Source: Spirochaetaceae bacterium
GTDB lineage: Bacteria > Myxococcota_A > UBA9160 > UBA4427
Assembly (NCBI GenBank): GCA_020632655.1
Contig: JACKFD010000021.1
Span: 1-61,070, forward strand
Direction: 5' to 3'
DNA length: 61,070 nucleotides
Shown: one piece after another, positions 1-10,897 of the stretch
Numbering within the stretch: the first letter of the stretch is position 1
Layout: each line of letters opens with the position of its first letter
Made by a program: the position numbers and the translations under genes
The notes under the pieces: model-generated
Told to the model about the DNA's origin: nothing
The model's database searches: none
The model's input: only the letters and a program-made list of their open reading frames with translations

Positions 1-1657
1 AGAAGGCGGCGGCGCCCGGATCGAAGTCGGGATCGGTCCAGACGGCGGCGAGGCTGCTGGCGCCTTCGTCCGGCGCGCGGGTGACGTCGTAGACGCGTTC
101 CTGCGTCTCCCCCCCTGCGCTCCAGCCCTTCACGATCTGCACGCGGTCGAGACCCGCCCCGATCGGGTCCTTCAGCGCCGAGACCAGGAAGGCCGGCGCG
201 CGGTCCCGCCCCGATCGCTCGGGGAGGGTGCCGCCCATCGGCACGCCGGCCGCGTAGGCGCGATCGATCCAGTCGACGCGCTCGAGGCTCCCGGCGTCGA
301 AGCCCCAGCCGGCGAAGAAGCGCAGCGCGATGCGCGGGCCGGTCGTGGCGAAGGTCTCCTTGCGTTCGAGGGCGGCGAAGATCTCGGCCCGCGTGTTCGC
401 GCGCGCCCAGACTGCGGCGAGACCCGAGGCGCTCCAGCGCTGCACCGCATCGATCATGGGCGACGTCTCGAGGCGCAGACGCGCGCTCGTGTCCTGCACG
501 CCCTTGCCGGAGTAGTCGTCCTCCTCGACGGGGCTGCTCGCGCTGTGGCTGTCCGTGCTGCCGATCAGTCCGAAGCGGAAGGGATCGGCGCCCGCCGCCG
601 CCTGCATCGCGCGACCGACGCGCAGGGCGTCCCGCACGTAGCTCCCGGCGGCCTCGACGTCGGGGTCGACGCCGTCGATCGAGACCTTCGAGGACCAGAT
701 CTCGAAGTCTGCGAACTCGTCTCCAGGGGAGAGCACCGGGTGCGTCTCCGAGGTGCCCTTGATCTGCGTGACCTCGACGAGGGGCTCGTTGCGCGCGCGC
801 CGCGCCGCCTGGATCGCGTCGAGGGGCCGACCGTCCGAGTCGATCGGCGCGAACATCGCCCCGTCACTCAGGTTCGAGTTGTGCGGGATCGCGAGCACCC
901 GCACGCCGCGCTCGCGCTGGCTCTCCATCCAGGACCAGAGGTCCTCGGGCCGGGGCGAGTCGAAGACGGAGAAGGGGCGGGCGGGGAGCTCGGCGCCGGG
1001 GCCGAAGATCACGTTGCGATGGAGGTTGCGACCCTCCGGCGAGGCGGACCACTCGAAGCCGACGAGGGTCGTGAAGCGGCCGGGCGCGTCATGGCGGTCG
1101 GCGGTCTCGATCGTCTCCCGCCAGGTATCCCGAGCACGCTCCTCGTCGACCCAATCGGGATGCGGGCGCGCCGCGCGGATCGTGAGGGCCAGACGCGCGA
1201 AGGCCTGGGAGAGTCCCGCGCTCACGTCCGCGTCGACGAGCACGCTGGCGGAGGCCGGCGCGAGCAGCCGCTCCTGCAGGCCGAGGTACTCGGCGTGATC
1301 CGTGACCGCGAGGAAGTCGAGCGCGCGCCGCGCCTGGATCGGCGTGCCCGAGACGTGGTCGATCGGCTCGCCCTTCGCATAGCGGTAGGCGTCCTCGAGC
1401 GGTGCGCGGGTACCCATCAGCCAGGCGTCGGCGGAGAGGGCGGTATGGACGTGGAGGTCGCCGTAGTAGGCCGTCGTCGGGTATCCGCTGCTTCGGGGCG
1501 GGAGGGGCGCCGCCGCCTCTGGCGCTTCGGACGCGGTGTCGGCCGTCGCTTCGTGCGCGGCCTCGCCCGACTCGCGTGCGAGGCAGGCGAGCACGAGCAG
1601 GATCGGTGCGATCGTCGCAAGGGGGCGGGTCGGTCGTCGTCGGTGGGGCGCGGGCAT
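1..1657 (-). CDS. DUF3604 family protein, probable lipoprotein (3' end outside window)
   Basis: The minus-strand frame from the ATG at 1655-1657 stays open to the window edge (about 552 residues visible). The N-terminus is basic and then hydrophobic, ending in LVLAC (Cys25), a plausible though imperfect lipobox, so the product is probably anchored in the envelope. Residues 65-76 read YGDLHVHTALSA, a PHP-like metal-binding motif; HNSNLSDG and a later GSTDSHSA are further conserved blocks of the DUF3604 family as I know it. The family's reaction is not established; the PHP-type motif suggests a metal-dependent hydrolase. It is divergent from the LLM gene at 1795. The C-terminal end cannot be judged. 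Confidence 0.85.
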   Translation of the reverse strand, partial: MPAPHRRRPTRPLATIAPILLVLACLARESGEAAHEATADTASEAPEAAAPLPPRSSGYPTTAYYGDLHVHTALSADAWLMGTRAPLEDAYRYAKGEPIDHVSGTPIQARRALDFLAVTDHAEYLGLQERLLAPASASVLVDADVSAGLSQAFARLALTIRAARPHPDWVDEERARDTWRETIETADRHDAPGRFTTLVGFEWSASPEGRNLHRNVIFGPGAELPARPFSVFDSPRPEDLWSWMESQRERGVRVLAIPHNSNLSDGAMFAPIDSDGRPLDAIQAARRARNEPLVEVTQIKGTSETHPVLSPGDEFADFEIWSSKVSIDGVDPDVEAAGSYVRDALRVGRAMQAAAGADPFRFGLIGSTDSHSASSPVEEDDYSGKGVQDTSARLRLETSPMIDAVQRWSASGLAAVWARANTRAEIFAALERKETFATTGPRIALRFFAGWGFDAGSLERVDWIDRAYAAGVPMGGTLPERSGRDRAPAFLVSALKDPIGAGLDRVQIVKGWSAGGETQERVYDVTRAPDEGASSLAAVWTDPDFDPGAAAF

Positions 1658-1794
1658 CTGGGTCGATCTTACGAGAACGTCGGGCGTCGGAGCAATCGGC
1701 CCGGCATGCCCGGCGACCGCGTCCTGTGTCAGACTGCCCGCGTCCCTCGGTGGATCCTTGCGTACCGTGGGGCGAAGAGAAGGGAGGAAGTCGG

Positions 1795-2832
1795 ATGGGG
1801 GTCGCATTCGGCGTCGTCGTGCCGACCTGGGGCGCCTTCGGCGATCCGACACGCATCCGCCGGCTGATCCTCGAGGCCGAGGCGCTCGGCTTCGCGAGCG
1901 TCTGGGTCGGTGACCATCTCCTCCTGCCCGACTACGCGACGCAGCTCTCGCCGGCGAACTGGTACGAGGCGGTCTCGTGCTGTCTCGTCGGGCTGGGCTG
2001 GACTTCGCGAATCCGCTTCGGAACGGACGTGCTCGTCGCACCCTACCGCGATCCGCGCCTGCTCGCGAAGATGGCCGCGACGGCGGATCGGCTCTCCGGC
2101 GGCCGGCTCACCCTCGGTCTCGGCACGGGCTTCCTCGAAGGCGAGCTGCGCGCGCTCGGCGTCGATCCGGCCGAGCGAGGCCCGATCACGGACGAAGTGC
2201 TGCAGGTGATGCGCGCGCTCTTCGAGTCCTCCGGGCCCGTCGGGTTCGAAGGCCGCCACTTCGCGTTCGACGCGGTCCACTTCGAGCCGAAGCCCGTGCA
2301 GGCTCCGCTGCCGCTCTGGGTCGGCGGCAACGGGCGCCGGGGCCAGCGCCGCGCGGCGCTGCTCGGAGACGGCTGGCACCCGCTCTTCCCCACGCCCGAG
2401 GCCTACGCCGAAGGTCGGGCGGCGATCCTGGGTCTGCGCGCCGAGCGGGGCCTCGGCAGCACCTTCGCCTTCTCCTACTCGTGCCCCGAGACGCGTCTCG
2501 TCGACGATCCACGCGCGATTCCGAAGGGCACGGGCTATGCCGGACTCGAAGGGCTACCGCCCGACTATGCCTACGCGCCGCCGCCGCCGGTCGCCCCCGA
2601 CGGCCGTCCGCTCTTCATGGGCACGGCGGACCAGCTCGCGCAGGATCTCGAGGGCTTCGTCGCCGTCGGCGTCGAGCATTTCGTGCTGCGCTTCTGGGCG
2701 GGGAATCCTGCCGCGGGGGTCGAGGACTCGATCGACCAGATGCGCCGCTTCGCCGCGGAGGTCGCTCCCCGATTCGCGCGCGGCCTCGCGCCGGGCCGGG
2801 AGACGACGCAAGGCTCCGGGCCGTCGGTCTAG
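1795..2832 (+). CDS. LLM class flavin-dependent oxidoreductase
   Basis: This is a 345-residue luciferase-like (bacterial luciferase/F420-type TIM barrel) oxidoreductase. The N-terminus MGVAFGVVVPTWGAF, then GFASVWVGDHLLLPD, RIRFGTDVLVAPYRDP and GGRLTLGLGTGF are the usual strand/loop signatures, and the length is normal for the family. The ATG is chosen because GGAGG lies at 1783-1787 just upstream; a longer in-frame extension lacks family similarity. The cofactor (F420 or FMN) and substrate cannot be told from sequence. Its stop overlaps the 3' end of the convergent DUF35 gene by four bases. Confidence 0.9.
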   Translation: MGVAFGVVVPTWGAFGDPTRIRRLILEAEALGFASVWVGDHLLLPDYATQLSPANWYEAVSCCLVGLGWTSRIRFGTDVLVAPYRDPRLLAKMAATADRLSGGRLTLGLGTGFLEGELRALGVDPAERGPITDEVLQVMRALFESSGPVGFEGRHFAFDAVHFEPKPVQAPLPLWVGGNGRRGQRRAALLGDGWHPLFPTPEAYAEGRAAILGLRAERGLGSTFAFSYSCPETRLVDDPRAIPKGTGYAGLEGLPPDYAYAPPPPVAPDGRPLFMGTADQLAQDLEGFVAVGVEHFVLRFWAGNPAAGVEDSIDQMRRFAAEVAPRFARGLAPGRETTQGSGPSV

Positions 2833-3260
2833 TCGGCGGGCTCCCACTGCGGAATCAACAGCTTCGTCCCCGAGTGCGGGTCGACGGCCTCCTCGTAGAC
2901 GGCGCGAACCTTCTGGCCGATCCGCACGCTGCTCGTATCGCAGTGCACGACGTTGCCCTGCACGTTCACGCCGGGGGCGCCGTCGACCGAGACGATCGCG
3001 ATCACGTAGGGGACGCGCTCGCGGAGCGCCGGGTGCAGCGGATGGTGCACCCGGGCGCAGCTCTCGACGCGCCCCGTGCCCGGGCAGGTCCGGAACGAGA
3101 GGTTCCGACCCTGGCACGCATAACAGAGATCGTCCGGCGGATGCTGGGCGTGCCCGCAGTCGTCGCAGAACTGGATCTGGATGGAGCCCGCCGTGAAGAA
3201 GGGCGTGTTGTTGGGTGTGAGGCCGGGCAGGATGAAGTCGTCTCCGAGGTAGCGGCTCAT
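2829..3260 (-). CDS. Zn-ribbon/OB-fold DUF35 protein
   Basis: This 143-residue protein has a rubredoxin-like zinc ribbon near residues 32-49 (CDDC, then CYAC) followed by an OB-fold with the segment GQKVRAVYEE typical of DUF35. DUF35 proteins work with thiolase-fold partners in acyl-CoA chemistry, including the steroid side-chain aldolases Ltp2-ChsH2. Here the gene lies directly downstream of a thiolase-fold gene on the same strand (84-nt gap), which supports a two-subunit complex. No separate promoter is evident between them. Confidence 0.9.
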   Translation of the reverse strand: MSRYLGDDFILPGLTPNNTPFFTAGSIQIQFCDDCGHAQHPPDDLCYACQGRNLSFRTCPGTGRVESCARVHHPLHPALRERVPYVIAIVSVDGAPGVNVQGNVVHCDTSSVRIGQKVRAVYEEAVDPHSGTKLLIPQWEPAD

Positions 3261-3344
3261 CTTCTTCTCCGTTCGTTCGGTCCATCCGCTCGGGATGGGG
3301 AAGGGCAGGGCGTTCGGCCCGCGGGCCGGCTTCGCGGTCGCGAT

Positions 3345-4511
3345 TCAGATCGCCGGGCCGAAGAGGACGGCGCTGCCCGGCGCGTAGCCGGGACCACCGA
3401 CCGCGAGGGAGAGCTCGACGTTCTTCGCCTGGCAGGTCGACTCGCCCCGCACCTGGCGCACGGCCTCGACGACCATCTCGAGGCCGTGGATGTAGGCCTC
3501 GGCGATGTTCCCGCCGCTCGTGTTGAAGGGCAGCGCCGCGTCGGGCCCCTCGAGCCGGCCATCGCCGACGAAGGCCTCGACGTCCGCAGGCTCGCAGAAG
3601 CCCATCTCGCAGAGCGCCATCACGACCGGCCCCGTGAAGTTCTCGTACATCTGGAGGACGTCGATGTCGGCGGGCTTCACGCCGGCGCGCTCCCAGAGGA
3701 TGCGGCCCACGTTCTCGTAGTACATGCCGGGGAACCAGCGCTGCTGGAAGGTCGTGAGGCCGATCTCCGGTCCCTTGCCCTGGGCCGTGGCGACGATCGG
3801 CACGGCCTTGCCCGGCAGGTCCTTCGCCCGCTCGGGCGTCGTGATGATCAAGGCCGCCGCGCCGTCGTTCTCCATGCAGCAGTCGAAGAGATGGAAGGGC
3901 TCGACGATCCATCGCGACGCGTGGTAGTCCTCGCGCGTGAGGGGGCGCCCATAGCGCACGGCACGGGGGTTTCGCTGGGCGTTCGCATAACAGGCGAGGG
4001 AGACGCTCGCGAGTGCCTCCTGCGAGACGCCGTGGTCGTGCATCCAGCGATTGGTCTGGAGCGCGCACTCCTGGGCCGGGGACATCAGGCCGTAGGGGAG
4101 GCCCCAGGAGAGGCCCTCGGGTGCGGTCCCGGCCATCAGGCCGGCGCCGGAGCCGAGCCGCTGGAACTGGCCCTGGGCCAGCGCGCGGAAGGCCACGACG
4201 TAGTTCGCGTGCCCGCCCGAGACCGCGGCGTCCGCGAGGTGCATGGTCGCCGAGGAGTTGTTGCCGCCCCCGGCCCAGGGCGTCGAGGACCAGCGCAGCT
4301 CCTCGAAGCCGAGGGCGTCGGCGAGCCGCAGCGGGCTGTTGCGGTTGTCCATGTACGAGATCAAGCCGTCGAGCTGCCGGAGCTCGAGGCCCGCGTCTTC
4401 CGCGGCGTTGCGGATCGCCGTGCAGGCGAGCTGGAACTCCGTGTCGGGGGAGCCCCCGTGCTTGTAGTAGGCCGACTCTCCGACTCCGACGACGACGGCT
4501 CGTCCGTGCAT
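3345..4511 (-). CDS. SCP-x/lipid-transfer type thiolase-fold protein
   Basis: A 388-residue thiolase-fold protein starting MHGRAVVVGVGES. The start at 4511 follows GAGGAG about 9 nt upstream; an in-frame extension to 4592 is not protein-like. The site where thiolases carry the nucleophilic Cys reads WAGGGNNSSATM (residues 79-90) with no Cys. The late NTSGGNIAEAYIHG block keeps a His, but no Cys-x-Gly motif is present at the C-terminus. Loss of the nucleophile is known for non-thiolytic members, such as Ltp-type retro-aldolases acting with DUF35 partners. I infer C-C cleavage or acyl binding of a CoA ester rather than classical thiolysis. It pairs with the DUF35 gene and diverges from the GIY-YIG gene. 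Confidence 0.85.
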   Translation of the reverse strand: MHGRAVVVGVGESAYYKHGGSPDTEFQLACTAIRNAAEDAGLELRQLDGLISYMDNRNSPLRLADALGFEELRWSSTPWAGGGNNSSATMHLADAAVSGGHANYVVAFRALAQGQFQRLGSGAGLMAGTAPEGLSWGLPYGLMSPAQECALQTNRWMHDHGVSQEALASVSLACYANAQRNPRAVRYGRPLTREDYHASRWIVEPFHLFDCCMENDGAAALIITTPERAKDLPGKAVPIVATAQGKGPEIGLTTFQQRWFPGMYYENVGRILWERAGVKPADIDVLQMYENFTGPVVMALCEMGFCEPADVEAFVGDGRLEGPDAALPFNTSGGNIAEAYIHGLEMVVEAVRQVRGESTCQAKNVELSLAVGGPGYAPGSAVLFGPAI

Positions 4512-4743
4512 GGGCGCTGGCTCCTCGAGCGATGGCGATGGGCGATCACGGATTGCTGCGGCCGACCACCCGATGGGGTGCGCCGCGCGCACCGAGCTTC
4601 GGCGATCGGCGCCCCCGTCTCAAGGGGGCGATCCGACCGTCCGGGGGAGGGCCGATCGCGGCCGCGCCGTCGGCGGGGGAGCGGGGCGCGATGATCTGCT
4701 TCCGGGAGCGGTCCCGTCGAGCGATGGAGTACCCTCGCGCGCC

Positions 4744-5601
4744 ATGGGGCTGCGTCGCTTCGATCGCAAATTCGGCGCCGACTGGCTTCGTGGGCTGCCG
4801 GAGGCGCCGGCGGTCTACTGCTTCCGCGACGAGGCGGGCGACGTGATCTACGTCGGCAAGGCCAAGAACGTCCGCCGACGCCTCGCCCAGTACCGCAATG
4901 CCAGCCGCCGTAAGGCCCATCGCAAGCAGCGCGAGCTCGTCCGCGTCGCCCACTCCCTCGAGGTGGAGGTCGTCGCGAGCGAGCTCGAGGCGCTGCTGCG
5001 CGAGAACGCCTTGATCAACGCCCATCGTCCCGCCTACAACGTCGACGGCGCCTACGCCTTCCTGTATCCGGCGATCGGCACGGGCATCGACGCCGAGGGG
5101 CGACTGCTGCTCTGTCTGGCGTCGCGGACGGACGAGGTCGACGAGCTCGGACTGACCTGGCACGGCTGCTTCCGGCCGCGCTGGCGGGCGAAGGAGGCCT
5201 TCGAGGCGCTGGTCTCCCTGCTCGGTCGCGTCGGACACCTCGAGCCGCGCAGCCGCCTGCCCGGGCGCGCGCGACGAACGCGGGGGACACGACTCGTGGC
5301 GCTGCGACGGATCGAGCCCGAGTGGCTCGCGTCGATCCGCGCATTCCTCGATGGGGAGTCCGATGCGCTGCTCGCGCGGCTCTTCGACGTGCTCCTCGAG
5401 CAGGCGGCCGCGCGCAGCGACCGCGAGGCCGTGCAGGGCGCCTTCGAGGTGCTGCGCGACTTCCACGTGGAGGATGCTCGGCGGCTTCGCGAGGCCCGCA
5501 TGCAGGCGGGCCGGGTCGGCTCCTTCGTTCCGCAGGACGAGCGGGACGGGCTCTTCATCCGGGCGCGCTACGAGGACGGGTCGGCGAGCGACGGCGGCTG
5601 A
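4744..5601 (+). CDS. GIY-YIG nuclease, UvrC N-terminal/Cho-like
   Basis: 285 residues. Positions 23-50 contain the GIY-YIG core (AVYCF ... VIYVGKAKNVRRRLAQY), and residues 79-101 read like the UvrC N-domain end, with SELEALLRENALI then HRPAYNV. UvrC proper is about 600 residues with UVR and RNase H-like domains. Those are absent, so this matches the stand-alone Cho or DNA-polymerase-associated exonuclease-like class. The remaining ~180 residues are not recognised. The likely role is incision of damaged DNA, inferred from family only. The gene is convergent with the kinase/HAD gene, with a hairpin between them. Confidence 0.85.
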   Translation: MGLRRFDRKFGADWLRGLPEAPAVYCFRDEAGDVIYVGKAKNVRRRLAQYRNASRRKAHRKQRELVRVAHSLEVEVVASELEALLRENALINAHRPAYNVDGAYAFLYPAIGTGIDAEGRLLLCLASRTDEVDELGLTWHGCFRPRWRAKEAFEALVSLLGRVGHLEPRSRLPGRARRTRGTRLVALRRIEPEWLASIRAFLDGESDALLARLFDVLLEQAAARSDREAVQGAFEVLRDFHVEDARRLREARMQAGRVGSFVPQDERDGLFIRARYEDGSASDGG

Positions 5602-5619
5602 GGCCGATCGTCTTCGGCC
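5602..5619. terminator. hairpin between convergent genes
   Basis: GGCCGA, a 6-nt loop and TCGGCC form a perfect stem starting on the base after the nuclease stop codon, 10 nt from the stop of the opposing kinase/HAD gene. There is no U-tract, so it is a possible bidirectional terminator only. Confidence 0.45.
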
Positions 5620-5629
5620 CGGGGCATCT

Positions 5630-7006
5630 TCAGCGTGCGTCGTCCAACGCACGCGTCGCTTCGGAGCCGACGCCGAGCAGCGCGGCCAGCTCCGCATGCG
5701 AGCCGACGACGTAGTGCGCCTCCGGACCGTCGCCCTCGTCGTCGTGGCGGGCGCGGAGGCGGACGCTCGTCATGCCGAGGGCGCGAGCGCCGGCCACGTC
5801 GGTTCGCCGCAGATCGCCCACGTGTACGACGTCCCGGGGCTCGACGCCGAGCGGGGCGAGGGCGGCGAGGAAGGGGCGCGGATCGGGCTTGGGAGCGCCG
5901 ACCTCGTCGGAGAAGGCCTGCACGCGCAGATGCTCGAGCAGCCCGTTGTGGTCGAGCAGCCGACGCACGACGCGGCCGGGGGTCAGTCCCGTGTCGCAGA
6001 CGAGCACGCAGGGCGTGCCCTCGGCCGAGAGGGCCGCGAGCAACGCGCGCGCACCGGCGAGCGCCACGACCTCGCCGGTATGGGAGGCCTCCTCGAAGCG
6101 CCGGATCAGTCGGGTGCGAGCGGGCTCGACCCCGGCGAGGCCGATCTCCGCGAGGCTCCACGCTGCGATCTCGGGCGCACCGCTGGCCTCGCCCGCCCGC
6201 CAGAGGACCTGATGGCGATGCCACGCCGACTCGAAGGCCTGCTTCGCCTGCTCGATCGGAAGCTCCCGGCCCGCCTCGCGCGCCGCCTGCTGGACCGCCA
6301 GGATCCGGAGCGTATGGGCCCAATGCCAATCCTCCTCGGAGATCAGCGTGCCCCAGCAGTCGAAGCTCACGACACGTGGACGCAGCAGAGCTGCGCGCGC
6401 GCCGGCGGGTGGTCGGCGGAACGTCGTGCCGGCGAGCACCGCGAGGATTCGTGCGACGGCCTCCGCGGTCGATCCCTCGGTCTCGACGTCCAGACGCGCC
6501 GCCTCTTCGATCTCGTCCGGGCGCTCGACGTGGGCCTCGAGTCGGCGATCGAGCTCACTCCAGACCTCGGCGTCCGCCGCGCGATCCCGCGCCGCGAGTC
6601 GCGCACGGCGTACGGACTCCGGCACGACGCAGCGCACGAAGAGGAAGGGTCGGGCATGGCGCCGGGCCAGCGCGCGGATCGCGTCCCGCTGCGCGCGCAG
6701 CGGAAAGCAGGCATCGACGACGACCGGCCCACCCCCGTCCATGATCTCCTCGGCGCGCCGAAGCAGGTCCCGGTAGATCTCCGCTTCGAAGCCGGGGGAC
6801 AGATCGCGCCGCCATCGGGCCTCGATGCCCGCTTCCTCCCGCTCCTCGGTCGCGCGCAGGAGCGTGCCGCGGATCCGATCCGCCTCGAGCGGCACCGCGC
6901 CGAGTGCCTCGGCGAGCGCCCGTGCGAGGGTGCTCTTGCCGCTCGCGATCGATCCCGAGACGACGACGACCGGCGGTCGCTGCAGGTCGGTGTCGTCTTC
7001 CGCCAT
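5630..7006 (-). CDS. fusion of P-loop kinase and HAD-superfamily hydrolase
   Basis: 458 residues in two parts. Residues ~12-190 are an AAA_33/zeta-type kinase with Walker A GSIASGKST (18-26) and a kinase-like GGPVVVDACFPLRAQR segment. Residues ~208-455 are a HAD domain: motif I FDCWGTL (Asp216), motif II in VCDTGLTP, motif III Lys in KPDPRPF and motif IV HVGDLRRTD. The ATG at 7006 follows GGAGG by six bases. Polynucleotide kinase-phosphatases also join a P-loop kinase to a HAD phosphatase, but that enzyme has different motifs, so this could equally be a sugar or small-molecule kinase/phosphatase. The substrate is unknown. Confidence 0.85.
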   Translation of the reverse strand: MAEDDTDLQRPPVVVVSGSIASGKSTLARALAEALGAVPLEADRIRGTLLRATEEREEAGIEARWRRDLSPGFEAEIYRDLLRRAEEIMDGGGPVVVDACFPLRAQRDAIRALARRHARPFLFVRCVVPESVRRARLAARDRAADAEVWSELDRRLEAHVERPDEIEEAARLDVETEGSTAEAVARILAVLAGTTFRRPPAGARAALLRPRVVSFDCWGTLISEEDWHWAHTLRILAVQQAAREAGRELPIEQAKQAFESAWHRHQVLWRAGEASGAPEIAAWSLAEIGLAGVEPARTRLIRRFEEASHTGEVVALAGARALLAALSAEGTPCVLVCDTGLTPGRVVRRLLDHNGLLEHLRVQAFSDEVGAPKPDPRPFLAALAPLGVEPRDVVHVGDLRRTDVAGARALGMTSVRLRARHDDEGDGPEAHYVVGSHAELAALLGVGSEATRALDDAR

Positions 7007-7210
7007 CGTGCCTCCGTCCGACGCCGCGCGTCGAGCGCGTGTGCAACGATCGCGAGGATGCCGGTCGCGCCCCGGGCCGTAAAGCGCCTCGCGACCGCGC
7101 GCCCGACCGGGCATCATCCGGGTCCGCACGAAGCGGCGCGGGGTGCCGGGCCCCGGTCGCGCAGCCGCGGCCGGAGACCTGCCGTCTCGGGCCGGATCGC
7201 CGAGGAGCCC

Positions 7211-8032
7211 ATGTCCATCTCGCGTCGACTCGAAGGAAGGAGCGCCCTCGTCACGGGGGGCGCGTCGGGCATCGGTCGCGCGAGTGCGCGGCGCCTCGCC
7301 GCCGAGGGCGCCCGGGTCGCGATCGGCGACCTCGACGAGGCAGGCGCCGCCGCCGTCGTGCAGGAGATCGAGGCGGAAGGTGGCCATGCGATCGCCCGAC
7401 GCGTCGACGTCTCCGACGAGGCCGCCTTCCGCGCGCTGATCGACGAGACGGTCGAGGCCTTCGGTCGCCTCGACGTGCTGCACAACAACGCGGCGGCCCT
7501 CGGTCGGGTCGCGATCGGCGGCGACGACGAGGTCGAGCACCTCGCGGTCGACGTCTGGGATCGCACCTTCGCGATCAACGCGCGCAGCGTGCTGATCGGG
7601 TGCAAGCACGCGATCCCGCGCATGCTCGAGCAGGGCGGTGGCTCGATCGTCAATACGTCTTCGGGGGCGGCGATCCTCGGCGGGCTCTCGGGCACGGCCT
7701 ACGCGAGCTCGAAGGCCGCGGTCAATTGCCTCACGCAATACGTCGCGGCGCAATACGGCAAGCGCGGGATCCGCTGCAACGCGATCCTGCCCGGGCTGAT
7801 CATGACGCCGGCGGTCGCGGTCGGGATGACGTCCGAGTCGGTCGAGATGATCCTCGACCACCACATGACGCCCGAGGCCGGGCGACCCGAGGACATCGCG
7901 GCGATGGTCGCGTTCCTCGCTTCGGACGAGGCGCGCTACGTGACGGGCCAGCTGATCCGGGTGGACGGTGGGATCACGAGCCACGCGCCGACCTACGCCG
8001 ACATCCGACGGGCGGTCGCCGCCGGGCGCTGA
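7211..8032 (+). CDS. SDR family NAD(P)-dependent oxidoreductase
   Basis: A classical short-chain dehydrogenase of 273 residues: Rossmann motif TGGASGIG (15-22), HNNAA after strand 4, catalytic Ser151, Tyr164 and Lys168 (YASSK), and a C-terminal VDGG block. The acidic residue in GDLDE after strand 2 suggests NAD(H) preference. GAGGAG precedes the ATG closely. It stands alone, divergent from the kinase/HAD gene. The substrate is not predictable. Confidence 0.92.
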   Translation: MSISRRLEGRSALVTGGASGIGRASARRLAAEGARVAIGDLDEAGAAAVVQEIEAEGGHAIARRVDVSDEAAFRALIDETVEAFGRLDVLHNNAAALGRVAIGGDDEVEHLAVDVWDRTFAINARSVLIGCKHAIPRMLEQGGGSIVNTSSGAAILGGLSGTAYASSKAAVNCLTQYVAAQYGKRGIRCNAILPGLIMTPAVAVGMTSESVEMILDHHMTPEAGRPEDIAAMVAFLASDEARYVTGQLIRVDGGITSHAPTYADIRRAVAAGR

Positions 8033-8368
8033 GGCGGGGCGGCCCCGGACGCCGGATCGGCGCATCCGGGCCACAGCCCGCACGCGGGCAGGCCGGCTGA
8101 TTCGGGCCCGAGGGGCGGAGACGCGCGGAGGCGGTGGCGGAGGCGGCCGTCCCGCCCATTCTCCATGCACGTCGTGCTCGAAGCGGGGGCGTCGGCCGCC
8201 TTCCGCGCCCACGCGCGATGCGCCGCGGCCGCCACGATCCGTCGCGGGCCGGACCCGGGTGTGCACGGATCTTGCACAACCCGTCTCCGAACGGTGGGCG
8301 GGACGACGCGGCGTCGACCCCGCCCGGGGCGATCCCCGCCGACCGTCCGACGATCGGGACGAGGGAGC
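8033..8368 (+). other. intergenic region upstream of the glycogen operon
   Basis: A 336-bp non-coding stretch. It holds a small GCCCG/CGGGC hairpin (8076-8089) about 44 nt after the SDR stop, with no U-tract, and a sigma-54-like element at 8261-8276. The rest is very GC-rich with no convincing gene. Confidence 0.6.
8261..8276 (+). promoter_or_regulatory. sigma-54-like -24/-12 promoter element upstream of glgP
   Basis: GTGCACG-GATC-TTGCA matches the RpoN consensus (TGGCACG-N4-TTGCW) at 10 of 12 defined positions with exact spacing. The mismatch that matters is T for the first G of the -24 doublet. A predicted start near 8287 would leave a leader of about 80 nt before glgP. A similar element precedes the second phosphorylase gene. 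Confidence 0.45.

Positions 8369-10893
<2,525 letters not shown>

Positions 10894-10897
<4 letters not shown>

Noticed and set aside
545..1867. 440-residue open frame on the plus strand
   Set aside because: It is antisense to the DUF3604 gene and Arg/Gly-rich with no domain; very GC-rich coding DNA leaves antisense frames open.
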